Shown piece after piece: positions 21,825 to 30,103 of a stretch of 30,384 nt of DNA. The position numbers and the translations under genes are program-made. Numbering within the stretch: the stretch's first letter is position 1; every line of letters starts with the position of its first letter. The notes beneath the pieces are model-generated. The model saw nothing but the letters and a program-made list of their open reading frames with translations. It did not search any database and was not told the origin of the DNA. Source of the stretch: Acidaminococcus sp050873445 (GTDB lineage Bacteria; Bacillota; Negativicutes; Acidaminococcales; Acidaminococcaceae); the NCBI RefSeq assembly GCF_050873445.1, contig NZ_JBNMIU010000025.1, positions 1 to 30,384 of the forward strand, in the 5' to 3' direction.

Positions 21825-23222
21825 ATGACCATCCTTGCTTCCTTTGCGGTCCCTCATCCCCCCATCATCCTGCCGGAAATCGGGCGGGGTGAAGAAAAGA
21901 AGATCCAGAAGACCATCGACGCCTACGATACTGTCATGAAGGCAGCCGCAGATCTGGATCCTGATACCCTTGTCATTACCAGCCCCCATGCGGAGCTGTA
22001 CCTGGATTATTTCCACATCGCTCCCGGCTCCCATGCCCGGGGTGATTTCGGCCAGTTTCGGGCGCCGCAGACAGCGATTGACGTAAACTACGACACCACC
22101 CTGGCTTCCCTAATTGCCGATGAAGCCCAAAAAACCGGCATCCCGGCCGGATTCGAAGGGGAACGGGATCCGGAGCTGGACCATGCCACCATGATTCCTC
22201 TGTACTTCTTCCGCAAGTACAAACCTCTGGACCAGGTAAAGGTGGTCCGGATCGGCCTTTCCGGATTCCCAGCGGACGTGCATTACAAACTGGGGCAGTG
22301 CATTCAAAAAGCGGCAGACCAGCTGGGCCGCCGGGTGGTATTCATCGCCAGCGGCGACCTGAGCCACAAGCTGCTGCCGGAAGGCCCCTACGGTGCCGTA
22401 CCCGAAGGCCCTGTATTCGACAAGGCCTGCACAGGATGCCTGGACAAAGGCGATTTTCTGCGCCTTCTGACCCTGGACCGCTCCCTGTGCACGCGGGCCG
22501 CCGAATGTGGCCTGCGCTCCTTCTGGATCATGGCCGGCGTCTGGGACGGTATGGCCCTGCAGTCCAGGCTGCTGTCCTACGAAGGCCCCTTCGGTGTAGG
22601 CTACGGTGTGGCCTCCTTCTATCCAAAAGGGCCGGACCCCAGCCGGAAGTTCCTGCTGCGCCTTCTCCAATACCAGCAGAAGCAGAAAAAACAGCGGATC
22701 GCCCACGAAGATCCCTATGTGAAACTGGCCCGGCTTTCCGTGGAAACCTTTGTAAAAACCGGAGAACCGGCCCCATTGCCGGACAATCTGCTCCCGGAGA
22801 TGCGAACCACCCGGGCCGGCGCCTTCGTTTCCCTGCATCTCCATGGCCAGCTGCGGGGCTGCATCGGCACCATCAGCCCGATACGCTCCTGTGTGGCCGA
22901 GGAAATCCTGCAAAACGGCATCTCCGCCGCTACCCGTGACCCCCGCTTCCCGCCCGTGCAGCCTGCAGAACTGCCTGATCTGGAATACAATGTGGACGTA
23001 TTGGGAGCGGCTGAACCGATAGCCGACGTCAGCCAGCTGGATCCGAAGAAGTATGGCGTCATCGTAAAAAGTGTCCTGGACGAACGCAAAGGCCTTCTGC
23101 TGCCCGATCTGGACGGAGTGGATACTGTGGATGAACAGATCCGCATCGCCCGTCAGAAAGGAAATATCGGCGTCAAAGAGCCCATCCGGCTGTACCGGTT
23201 TCAGGTGGTGAGGCACAAATGA
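21825..23222 (+). CDS. AmmeMemoRadiSam system MEMO (LigB-like)-AMMECR1 fusion protein
   Basis: This 465-residue two-domain protein has a MEMO/class III extradiol dioxygenase-like domain at residues 1 to about 265. It keeps the metal-ligand style histidines in VPHPP (H11), SPHAEL, LDHATMIPLYF and SGDLSHKL. Residues about 290-460 are an AMMECR1 domain with the hallmark LRGCIGT segment. The name denotes the three-part AmmeMemoRadiSam system, whose third member is encoded next. The chemistry is not established. The start ATG 21825 follows AGAGGTG, and the frame is open upstream only by chance. The 3' end overlaps the radical SAM gene by 4 nt (ATGA). Confidence 0.93.
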   Translation: MTILASFAVPHPPIILPEIGRGEEKKIQKTIDAYDTVMKAAADLDPDTLVITSPHAELYLDYFHIAPGSHARGDFGQFRAPQTAIDVNYDTTLASLIADEAQKTGIPAGFEGERDPELDHATMIPLYFFRKYKPLDQVKVVRIGLSGFPADVHYKLGQCIQKAADQLGRRVVFIASGDLSHKLLPEGPYGAVPEGPVFDKACTGCLDKGDFLRLLTLDRSLCTRAAECGLRSFWIMAGVWDGMALQSRLLSYEGPFGVGYGVASFYPKGPDPSRKFLLRLLQYQQKQKKQRIAHEDPYVKLARLSVETFVKTGEPAPLPDNLLPEMRTTRAGAFVSLHLHGQLRGCIGTISPIRSCVAEEILQNGISAATRDPRFPPVQPAELPDLEYNVDVLGAAEPIADVSQLDPKKYGVIVKSVLDERKGLLLPDLDGVDTVDEQIRIARQKGNIGVKEPIRLYRFQVVRHK

Positions 23223-24058
23223 CCGCCGGAGAACCGATCAGCTGCACGCTGTGCCCCCATCACTGCTCACTGGCGTCAGGGGCCGTGGGTTTCTGCCGGG
23301 CCCGGGAGAACGCAGGCGGAAAGATCGCAGACCGCAATTACGGTCTCCTCACCGCCCTGGCCCTGGATCCCATCGAAAAGAAGCCCCTGCGCCGGTTCCA
23401 TCCGGGCAGTGTGATCCTGTCCGTGGGCAGCTTCGGCTGCAACCTGCACTGCCCTTTCTGCCAGAACGCTTCCATTTCCCAGGCAGGCAAAGAAGCCGCC
23501 CGTCTGAAGGTACTGCCCCGGCAGCTGCTGCAGCTGGCCCTGGAATACAAAAGAAAAGCCGGGAACATCGGCGTGGCCTTCACCTACAACGAGCCCCTGG
23601 TGGGCTACGAATATGTACGGGACTGCGCCCGGCTGCTGAAGGAAAAGGGGCTGGCTACGGTTCTCGTCACCAACGGCATGATCGATTCCCGTGCCTGGCA
23701 GGACCTGCTGCCTTTCGTGGATGCTGCCAACATCGACCTGAAAGGATTCACCCCAGATTTCTATCACTGGCTCCAGGGAAACCTGGAGACCGTGAAGACC
23801 AATATCCGGCTGGCCGTGGCAGCAGGCTGCCACGTGGAAGTGACCACCCTGGTGATCCCCGGCAAAAATGACAGCGACAGGGAAATGATGCAGGAGGCTG
23901 CCTGGCTGGCCAGCCTGTCGCCGGAACTTCCCCTGCACCTGTCCCGGTGCTTCCCCCGCTGGCAGCTGGATATCCCCGCCACTCCGGTGCCCGCCATATA
24001 CCATCTGGCAGCCGTGGCCCGGAAGTGGCTGCAGTATGTGTATGAGGGAAATTGTTGA
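23219..24058 (+). CDS. amrS: AmmeMemoRadiSam system radical SAM enzyme AmrS
   Basis: This 279-residue radical SAM protein is related to pyruvate formate-lyase activating enzymes. The cluster motif CNLHCPFCQN (C-x3-C-x2-C) is near residues 75-84. A second cysteine set lies at the N-terminus (CTLCPHHCSLASGAVGFC). FTYNEP and NIDLKGF are typical of this family. It is translationally coupled to the MEMO-AMMECR1 gene, which identifies the system. Family members are proposed to modify an unknown substrate by radical chemistry. It is followed by a long hairpin. Confidence 0.93.
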   Translation: MTAGEPISCTLCPHHCSLASGAVGFCRARENAGGKIADRNYGLLTALALDPIEKKPLRRFHPGSVILSVGSFGCNLHCPFCQNASISQAGKEAARLKVLPRQLLQLALEYKRKAGNIGVAFTYNEPLVGYEYVRDCARLLKEKGLATVLVTNGMIDSRAWQDLLPFVDAANIDLKGFTPDFYHWLQGNLETVKTNIRLAVAAGCHVEVTTLVIPGKNDSDREMMQEAAWLASLSPELPLHLSRCFPRWQLDIPATPVPAIYHLAAVARKWLQYVYEGNC

Positions 24059-24064
24059 AGATAC

Positions 24065-24108
24065 GCAGAAACAGCGATAGAGTTGCGCTTCTCTATCGCT
24101 GTTTCTGC
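24065..24108 (+). terminator. Terminator hairpin after amrS
   Basis: A perfect 18-bp inverted repeat (24065-24082 against 24091-24108) with an 8-nt loop begins 6 nt after the amrS stop codon. The following T-run is short. Confidence 0.75.
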
Positions 24109-24620
24109 TTGAAGGTTGACAATAAAAATGGTTCGGGCTGGAGGAACCTGAGGAGTTGTGGTTCCTCCAGATTGAGAGGGAGTGGAATGCGCAGGGGCAC
24201 ACAACCTGGGCATCCCTATGACAATGATCTCGGAAAATCCGAAGGGATCTTCCAAAAACGACAATAAGTAAGGGGAGTGGTTTAGGTTAGTTTTCACTAA
24301 CCTAAACCTTGAAAAAAATAAAGACAATGCGGTTAGTCTTTACTTACAGGAATGATTTTAGCATATCACTAGGAGATACGCAAGTCTTTTTCAAAAAAAA
24401 CTTGAAAAAAACTTTCATCCGTTTCTCTCCCCCTAAAAGATATTGTACATGAAAAATTAAGAAAAGCAAGGGAAAATGCCATTTTATCTGTTCTTTTTCT
24501 ATATATAGTTTAAGCTAACTTATTTTCAACAGGATTTGGCTATAGCAAATTTCACCCCCATTTCATTTTCCTCAGGTATCCTGTACAATGAAGGAAATTG
24601 ATTGACTGGAGGTTGATCCT
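24109..24620. other. Intergenic region with two further inverted repeats, no assigned gene
   Basis: This 512-bp gap holds an 11-bp inverted repeat at 24138-24170 and a perfect 12-bp inverted repeat (TTTAGGTTAG arms) at 24279-24308. Neither has a T-tract on the plus strand. The GC-rich stretch 24130-24265 has short open frames that look protein-like in two phases (ending GHPYDNDLGKSEGIF in one). It may be a decayed coding remnant, but I recognise no family. The stretch after 24310 is AT-rich. The end carries the promoter of the response regulator gene. Confidence 0.4.
24550..24589 (+). promoter_or_regulatory. Promoter region of the response regulator gene with two 11-bp-spaced TTTCA hexamers
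   Basis: TTTCAC (24550-24555) and TTTCAT (24561-24566) are 11 bp apart. TACAAT (24584-24589) follows after a further 17 bp. The hexamers match the larger array upstream of the PepSY gene and may allow autoregulation by the regulator. Confidence 0.45.
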
Positions 24621-25295
24621 ATGAAGATCCTCGTTGTAGAAGATGAACCCACCCTAAATAAAATCATAGCCAAACGGCTGAAGATCGAAACCTATTCCGT
24701 GGACAGCGCCTTCAACGGCAAAGAAGCCCTGGAATACCTGGACGCCGCCGAATACGACCTTCTGATTGTGGATATCATGATGCCGGAAATGGATGGTCTC
24801 ACCCTGGTAAAGACCATCCGGAGCCAGGGCAGCCAGGTGCCAGTGCTGTTCCTCACAGCTCTGGACAGCACCCAGGACAAGGTCACCGGACTGGACAGCG
24901 GCGGTGACGATTACCTGGTGAAGCCCTTCGAATTCGATGAACTGCTGGCCCGCATCCGCAGCCTGCTCCGGCGCAGCAACCCCCAGCAGACCGCCAGCAC
25001 CCGGCTCTCCCTGGCCGACCTGACCCTGGACACCCGTACCCACACGGTCACCCGGGCAGGCAGAGAAATCGCCCTGACCCCCAAAGAATTCTCTGTGCTG
25101 GACTACCTGCTGCGGAACCAGGGTGCAGTCCTTTCCCGGGAGCAGATTCTGGAGCATGCCTGGGACTTTTCCTATGAAGGCTATTCCAATATGGTGGACG
25201 TATACATCAAGACCCTGCGGAAAAAAATCGACAGGGATTACGATCCCAAGCTGCTCCATACGGTAAGAGGGATTGGCTATGTCCTCAAAGTGTAA
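24621..25295 (+). CDS. OmpR/PhoB-family response regulator
   Basis: This 224-residue DNA-binding response regulator has a receiver domain (1 to about 115) with acidic pocket E7/D8, phospho-acceptor D51, T79 and K101. A winged-helix domain (about 125-222) ends in the normal HTVRGIGYVLKV. It is phosphorylated by the histidine kinase encoded next, with which it overlaps by 17 nt. The start has GGAGG 8-9 nt upstream. Direct hexamer repeats at 11-bp steps occur before this gene and before the PepSY gene. That spacing is used by OmpR/PhoP-type dimers, so both are likely targets. Confidence 0.94.
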   Translation: MKILVVEDEPTLNKIIAKRLKIETYSVDSAFNGKEALEYLDAAEYDLLIVDIMMPEMDGLTLVKTIRSQGSQVPVLFLTALDSTQDKVTGLDSGGDDYLVKPFEFDELLARIRSLLRRSNPQQTASTRLSLADLTLDTRTHTVTRAGREIALTPKEFSVLDYLLRNQGAVLSREQILEHAWDFSYEGYSNMVDVYIKTLRKKIDRDYDPKLLHTVRGIGYVLKV

Positions 25296-26682
25296 GCAGC
25301 TGCTGATCCGGGCCTGGCACCGGCTGAAGAACCTGCCTGTATCCCTGCGGGTGACATTATGGTACACCCTGTTCCTTTCCCTCATCCTGGTGCTGTTCAC
25401 CGGACTTCTCCTGAAAATGGGCGAAGATTACGAACGGAGGGAATCGGGCAAGGCCCTGATCAAGGCCGCTGACAAAGCCGCCGACCGGTATGAGAAAAAA
25501 AGCAAGGCGTTCAAGGACCATGACGGCAATGTACTGCTCTCCCTCCGGGACCATGAAGGCCGCCTGCTGGCAGGAACGGAACCGGAAGGTGCTCCGCTCC
25601 TGCCCATCAACTTCAACCGGGGCGCCCAGCAGGTGACCATCAACGGGGAAAGCTACCACTATGTGGACCATCCCGTCCGTCCGGACATCCAGGCACTGCG
25701 CCAGAGGAGAGAAAAAAATCCGCCCTTCATCCGGGCCTTCCTGCCGGATCAGATGTACGTCCGCCATTACCGGTTCCTGCTGTTCGCAGCCCTGATTGCC
25801 CTGCCCCTGTTCCTGGTGCTGGTAACCCTGGGCGGATACAAGATCATCAAGCGGAGCTTTGCCCCGGTCCAGGCCATCAGCCAGGCTGCCCGGGCCATCG
25901 GCGAAACCGGGGATCTGAGCCAGCGCATCCCCCTGGATGACAGCCAGGATGAAATCCACCAGATGGCCTACACCTTCAACTGGATGCTGGAGCAGATCGA
26001 GGGACTGCTGGAACGGGAGAAACGCTTCACCTCCGATGTATCCCACGAACTGCGCACCCCCACGGCGGTCATCATGAGCGAAAGCGAATTCGGCAAGGAT
26101 TATACGGACAACATCGATGAAGCAAAGGATGAATTCCGCCACATCTTCCAGCAGTCCCGGCGCATGAGCCGTCTCATCAACCAGCTGCTGGAACTGTCCA
26201 GACTGGGCAACCGGAAAAATCTGGAACTGCAGCCGGTGGATCTGTCCCGGCTAATCACGGAAACCCTGGAGGATTACCAGAAACTGCCCCGTTCCCAGGA
26301 ACTGCAATGGCATGGCCGGATAGAACCAGGCCAGATCGTCCAGGGCGATGAGCAGCTGCTCCACCGGATTTTGGGGAACTATCTGGACAATGCCCTGAAA
26401 TTCGCCAAAACAAAAATTACGGTAGACCTGCAGCGGGATGCCGGCACAGTCTCCCTTACGGTGGCCGATGATGGCCCTGGGATCGCCGAAGCTGACCAGG
26501 CCAGGATCTGGGACCGGCTGTACCAGGCGGATCCCTCCCGGAACAAGAAACAGAATATGGGACTGGGGCTTGGCCTGTCCTTCGTAGCTGCCGCAGCCAG
26601 GCTGATGCACGCCAGGACCACGTTGGAAAGCAGAGAAGGAAAGGGCAGCCGGTTCGGACTCATTTTCACACTATCTCACTAG
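25279..26682 (+). CDS. Membrane sensor histidine kinase
   Basis: This 467-residue kinase has two membrane helices (about 24-46 and 166-186) enclosing an extracytoplasmic sensor of about 120 residues. HAMP (about 188-240), HisKA with H256 in SDVSHELRTPTAV, and HATPase (N-box NYLDNALKFA, then DDGPGIAEAD and GLGLGLSF) follow. The sensor has no recognised fold, and its signal is unknown. ATG 25279 lies within the end of the regulator gene and follows AGAGGG. The in-frame TTG at 25273 is less likely. The pair probably senses envelope or ion stress, which is inference from PepSY-linked relatives. Confidence 0.94.
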   Translation: MSSKCKQLLIRAWHRLKNLPVSLRVTLWYTLFLSLILVLFTGLLLKMGEDYERRESGKALIKAADKAADRYEKKSKAFKDHDGNVLLSLRDHEGRLLAGTEPEGAPLLPINFNRGAQQVTINGESYHYVDHPVRPDIQALRQRREKNPPFIRAFLPDQMYVRHYRFLLFAALIALPLFLVLVTLGGYKIIKRSFAPVQAISQAARAIGETGDLSQRIPLDDSQDEIHQMAYTFNWMLEQIEGLLEREKRFTSDVSHELRTPTAVIMSESEFGKDYTDNIDEAKDEFRHIFQQSRRMSRLINQLLELSRLGNRKNLELQPVDLSRLITETLEDYQKLPRSQELQWHGRIEPGQIVQGDEQLLHRILGNYLDNALKFAKTKITVDLQRDAGTVSLTVADDGPGIAEADQARIWDRLYQADPSRNKKQNMGLGLGLSFVAAAARLMHARTTLESREGKGSRFGLIFTLSH

Positions 26683-26715
26683 CCGATGGTAAAAATCTGC
26701 CATCGGCATTTTTTG
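26683..26715 (+). terminator. Rho-independent terminator after the histidine kinase gene
   Basis: An 8-bp stem GCCGATGG / CCATCGGC (26683-26690, 26701-26708) with a 10-nt loop and a six-T run directly follows the stop codon. Confidence 0.85.
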
Positions 26716-26770
26716 AATGAACGGGCTTACCAGGACTGGCGGAACACCCTGTCGCCCGGTAAACCTGCTT

Positions 26771-26825
26771 TTTCATCAAACCCTCATGGTAATTTCATTG
26801 CCCGTTCATCCGCAGCCGTTATACT
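26771..26825 (+). promoter_or_regulatory. PepSY gene promoter with four-copy 11-bp-periodic binding array
   Basis: TTGCCC (26798-26803), 16 bp and TATACT (26820-26825) form the promoter. Overlapping and upstream are the hexamers TTTCAT (26771), CCTCAT (26782), TTTCAT (26793) and GTTCAT (26804). Each starts exactly 11 bp after the last, all with TCAT at the same phase. A 6-N5-6 direct repeat is the usual site form for OmpR/PhoP-type regulators, and one is encoded immediately upstream. Confidence 0.65.
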
Positions 26826-26875
26826 GAAAACATCAGGAAATGTGAAATAATTCCAGTACGCAGGAGGGATGAATC

Positions 26876-27643
26876 ATGGAAAAAGAAAAAATTACTGCAT
26901 GCAAACAACATCTGCAGAAAGCCGCTCATTGGGACAAAGCCCAGTTGACCCCGCAGCGGCTGAAGAAAGGCGCCGGTTTCCTGCTGGCCCTGGCCATCCT
27001 GGCCGGCGGCGGCAAAATCGTCCTGCACCAGCAGAAAGCCCAGGCTCACGCCCAGGAAGCCCGGGCCCGTACGGAAATGCTCCAGAACCTGGCTGCCCAG
27101 AAAAACATCCAGCTGGTCTCTACGGATCAGGTCAAAGAAACCATCGCCAGTACCCTGGGCACCGATCCTGCCAGCATCACCTTCCAGAGCGTGACCCTGG
27201 ATGACCGGAAGCCGGGTCAGCCGAGCAAAGATCACAAGGACTTCCAGAAAGACAGGAAAGACAAAAAAGAAAAAGGGCAGAAGAAGGATGGCAGGAAATA
27301 CAGAGAAAACGCCAGGCGGCAGGGCCAGCCGGAATCCCCTGAGGGGCAGACCCTACGGGATGAATTCCCCGGTGCCCAGCAGGACCAGCCGCCCGTGATG
27401 CCCGGCAACCAGGATGAGGGAAATGGCAGCCAGAACCAGTACCCTGATCAAGGCATCCAGCCCCGGAAAGCTCCGCAGTCCCAGATGGTCAAAACGGCCA
27501 GAGCTGATGCCTTCCATGGTATCTATATAGCCCGTTGTGAAAAAGACGGCATGCGGTACAATTTCCTGGTGGATGCCCAAAGCGGCCAGGTGCTCCGCGG
27601 CCAGGTCCATAAAATGAATCCCATCCAGCGGCTGTTCAGCTGA
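26876..27643 (+). CDS. Membrane-anchored protein with split PepSY-like domain
   Basis: This 255-residue protein has one membrane helix (about 33-50) preceded by a cytosolic N-terminus. The outer part begins with the first half of a PepSY-like domain (about 77-110, VSTDQVKETIASTLGTDPAS) and ends with the second half (about 213-243, FHGIYIARCEKDG then YNFLVDAQSGQVLRG). Between them lie about 100 residues rich in Lys, Asp, Gln, Pro and Gly, likely disordered. PepSY domains are often linked to peptidase inhibition or envelope control. It has its own promoter under a repeat array and sits after the two-component genes, so it is probably their target. GGAGG lies 8-9 nt before the ATG. Confidence 0.75.
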   Translation: MEKEKITACKQHLQKAAHWDKAQLTPQRLKKGAGFLLALAILAGGGKIVLHQQKAQAHAQEARARTEMLQNLAAQKNIQLVSTDQVKETIASTLGTDPASITFQSVTLDDRKPGQPSKDHKDFQKDRKDKKEKGQKKDGRKYRENARRQGQPESPEGQTLRDEFPGAQQDQPPVMPGNQDEGNGSQNQYPDQGIQPRKAPQSQMVKTARADAFHGIYIARCEKDGMRYNFLVDAQSGQVLRGQVHKMNPIQRLFS

Positions 27644-27660
27644 AAAACAGTCGGTACGAA

Positions 27661-27699
27661 AAACAGGGGGTGTGAAGGAATCCTTCACACCCCCTGTTT
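27661..27699. terminator. Convergent terminator (GGGGTGTGAA family) between PepSY and CitMHS genes
   Basis: A nearly loopless perfect inverted repeat with 19-nt arms (27661-27679, 27681-27699) lies between two converging genes. On the minus strand a T-run follows, so it is best suited to end the carrier transcript. It could work in both directions. It shares its core with hairpins near 1469 and 10147. Confidence 0.8.
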
Positions 27700-27715
27700 G
27701 ATCAGCGGATAAGAT

Positions 27716-29038
27716 TTACAGTTGGAAAACGCCGATGGCGCCGGCCGCAAAGACCGTGATGATGCTCAGGATCCACATATAGGGAGCCGTGAACTTCAGC
27801 TGTTCCTTCAGGGAAACGCCGGCCATACCGATCAGCAGCCAGGTGGTAGCGTTGTGCGGGGTCACCATGATGCAGAAGTCTTTACCAATCAGCATGCTCG
27901 TGGCGATGTCATGGGCAGCCACACCGAATTTCTCGGCCACACCGATACACAGAGGCATGAACCCGAAGAAGAAGGAGTCAGTGCCCAGCATCATGCCAAA
28001 CGGTACGGACAGACAGCCCATAACGGTAGCCAGTTTGGGTCCCAGGGCGCTGGGCATGATGTTGATCAGGATATTGGCCATGGATTTCATCATCCCGGTG
28101 CCGTTCAGGATACCCAGGAAGATACCGGTGGTCAGCAGGATCATGGGGGTCAGCAGAGCGGCGGAAGCGTGCCGTTTCACGGCGCCGGCCTGTTCCTTGG
28201 CAGAATGGAAATTGATGATCAGAGCGGCAGCCAGACCAATCATGAAAGCGCCGTACAGAGGAATCTTGGTAAAGCACATGAGCAGGATGACCACCAGGGT
28301 CACGCCCCAGTTCACCCATACCAGTTTCGGCCGTTTCAGGCTGGGATCAGCCGGTGCATCAGCCCCGGACAGATCCATGTCTTCGTTCAGTTCAGCGGCT
28401 TTGCCCGTAGGGTTCACCCCGGCGCCCCGTTTCTTTTCGATGAGGCCCAGATATACACAGAACAGAAAAACGATGACCAGCCCAACGCCCTGCAGGGGCA
28501 GCAGTTCATGCCACAGGATGCTGGCATCGGTTTTCAAAATGATAGCCGTACGGGCAACAGGCCCGCCCCAGGGGGTCAGGTTCATGATGGAGATGGCAGC
28601 AGAAATGATGCAGGTCAGTACCACCGGACGGATGTGCAGTTTCTTGTACAAAGGCAGCATGGCCGGAACGGTGATCAGGCAGGTGCCGGCAGTGGTGCCG
28701 TCCAGGTGAGCGATGGTAGCGATGATACCGGTGGCGATGGTCACCAGTACGATGTTGCTCCCCGCTTTTTTGGCCAGGAAGTTCATCAGGGGATCGAACA
28801 TGCCCACATCATTCATCAGAGCAAAATAAACGATGGAGAACAGGAACAGGATGGCTGTGGACATAGTGGTCCCGACCCCTTTTTTGATGAAGGCGAACAC
28901 TTCAGCCGGGCCGAACCCGCAGAGCAGGGCAATGATGATGGGGAATGCCACGAAAATGGGAATGGCATTCATCTTGGAGGAGACCAGGCAGTAAACAACC
29001 AGCCCGATCATAATGAAACCGGCAATACCTAATAACAT
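27716..29038 (-). CDS. CitMHS family citrate/metal-citrate transporter
   Basis: This 440-residue polytopic transporter of the CitMHS family carries citrate as a divalent-metal complex (Mg or Ca type) with protons. It has about 11-12 helices. The family segments AHLDGTTAGTCLITVPAMLPLYKKL (split across about 108-132) and LTPWGGPVARTA are clear, and GTDSFFFGFMPL lies near the C-terminal half. The hydrophilic loop of residues 200-235 is charged. Citrate-fermenting Acidaminococcus makes this substrate plausible, but tricarboxylate relatives are possible. The start ATG 29038 follows AAAGGAAG. It is divergent from a LysR regulator gene, its likely controller. Confidence 0.9.
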   Translation of the reverse strand: MLLGIAGFIMIGLVVYCLVSSKMNAIPIFVAFPIIIALLCGFGPAEVFAFIKKGVGTTMSTAILFLFSIVYFALMNDVGMFDPLMNFLAKKAGSNIVLVTIATGIIATIAHLDGTTAGTCLITVPAMLPLYKKLHIRPVVLTCIISAAISIMNLTPWGGPVARTAIILKTDASILWHELLPLQGVGLVIVFLFCVYLGLIEKKRGAGVNPTGKAAELNEDMDLSGADAPADPSLKRPKLVWVNWGVTLVVILLMCFTKIPLYGAFMIGLAAALIINFHSAKEQAGAVKRHASAALLTPMILLTTGIFLGILNGTGMMKSMANILINIMPSALGPKLATVMGCLSVPFGMMLGTDSFFFGFMPLCIGVAEKFGVAAHDIATSMLIGKDFCIMVTPHNATTWLLIGMAGVSLKEQLKFTAPYMWILSIITVFAAGAIGVFQL

Positions 29039-29098
29039 GGTGACTTCCTTTCTGCCCGTTGCGCTCCCGGTATGCAGCCCTTGGGCATCAAATTTTCC

Positions 29099-29149
29099 AT
29101 GGGTTCTGTGTCGATACAGGTTCCCATATTTTCAATATGCCTTTATAAT
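29099..29149. promoter_or_regulatory. LysR-type regulatory region with dyads and promoter
   Basis: Between the divergent genes, an imperfect dyad with ATGGG/CCCAT ends spans 29099-29127. A second one, CATATT-TTC-AATATG, spans 29125-29139. TATAAT (29144-29149) with a weak TTCCCA 17 bp upstream fits the promoter for the LysR gene. The second dyad would then lie between -35 and -10, in an autorepression position. A clear promoter for the carrier gene on the minus strand was not found. Confidence 0.45.
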
Positions 29150-29238
29150 AGAATTATCAGGGAAGTTTTACAAATATTTTTTACTTTTTAGCTGCGATAG
29201 TTGAAATTTATGGCTTTTGGGACAAAAAAGGAGCAATT

Positions 29239-30096
29239 ATGGATAGCAAGGACATCCTGCTGCTGAAAGCACTGTACGAAGAAAAAAACATCACCCACAC
29301 GGCCAAGCGGCTCTTCATCTCTCAGCCTGCCATCACCGACCGGCTGAAGCGGCTGGAAACAGAGTTCGGCACCACCCTGTTCATCCGCCAGCCCCGGGGC
29401 ATCCGGTTCACCTCGGCAGGAGAACTGGTGTACCAGTACTGCCTGCGCACAGAAACGGACTACCGGCAGGTACGCTCCACGCTGAGTGACCTGGAAACCC
29501 ACCCCGGGGGCACCCTGGCCATCGGCTGTTCCAATGTATTTGCCAAATACCATATGCCCCGGCTGCTCAGCCAGTTCCAGAAGGCCTGCCCGGAAATCCA
29601 GATCCACCTCCAGAGCGGGTTCACCCATAACCTGTATCGGGATTTCCTCCAGGGGAAGTTCCAGGTATGCATCGTGCGGGGGGACCACAACTGGACGGAG
29701 GAACGGAAATTCCTGTGGCAGGACGCCCTGTGCCTGTTCAGCCGGGACCCGGTGGATCTGGAAAAGCTGCCGGAATATCCCTGCATCCACTATATTACGG
29801 ATCCGCTGCTGCAGGACGTACTGGACGACTGGTGGTATTCCCATTACCGGGAGGCGCCCCGGACCACCATCGTCACCGATGCCATGGATACGGCCATGAA
29901 GATGATGCAGCAGGGGCTGGGATTTACCCTGCTGTCCCAGAGCTGCGGCCAGGATACTCCGGAAATCCAGCCTATCCCCCTGACCCAGCGGGACGGGTCG
30001 CCCCTCATGCGCAAGACCTGGCTGTACTACCGCAAAGATTACCGGCTGGTGTCCAGCGTAAAAGCCTTCGTAGAGTTTATGGAAACGCAATATTAG
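29239..30096 (+). CDS. LysR-family transcriptional regulator
   Basis: This 285-residue LysR regulator has an N-terminal winged helix-turn-helix (residues about 1-60, HTAKRLFISQPAITDRLKRLE split across the recognition helix) and a C-terminal substrate-binding domain (about 88-285) for an effector, perhaps citrate. Length is normal. The ATG follows AAAAGGAG by 8 nt. It is divergent from the CitMHS gene, the usual arrangement for control of an adjacent carrier gene. No downstream gene is seen before the tandem repeat. Confidence 0.9.
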   Translation: MDSKDILLLKALYEEKNITHTAKRLFISQPAITDRLKRLETEFGTTLFIRQPRGIRFTSAGELVYQYCLRTETDYRQVRSTLSDLETHPGGTLAIGCSNVFAKYHMPRLLSQFQKACPEIQIHLQSGFTHNLYRDFLQGKFQVCIVRGDHNWTEERKFLWQDALCLFSRDPVDLEKLPEYPCIHYITDPLLQDVLDDWWYSHYREAPRTTIVTDAMDTAMKMMQQGLGFTLLSQSCGQDTPEIQPIPLTQRDGSPLMRKTWLYYRKDYRLVSSVKAFVEFMETQY

Positions 30097-30103
30097 GGGC
30101 TGA

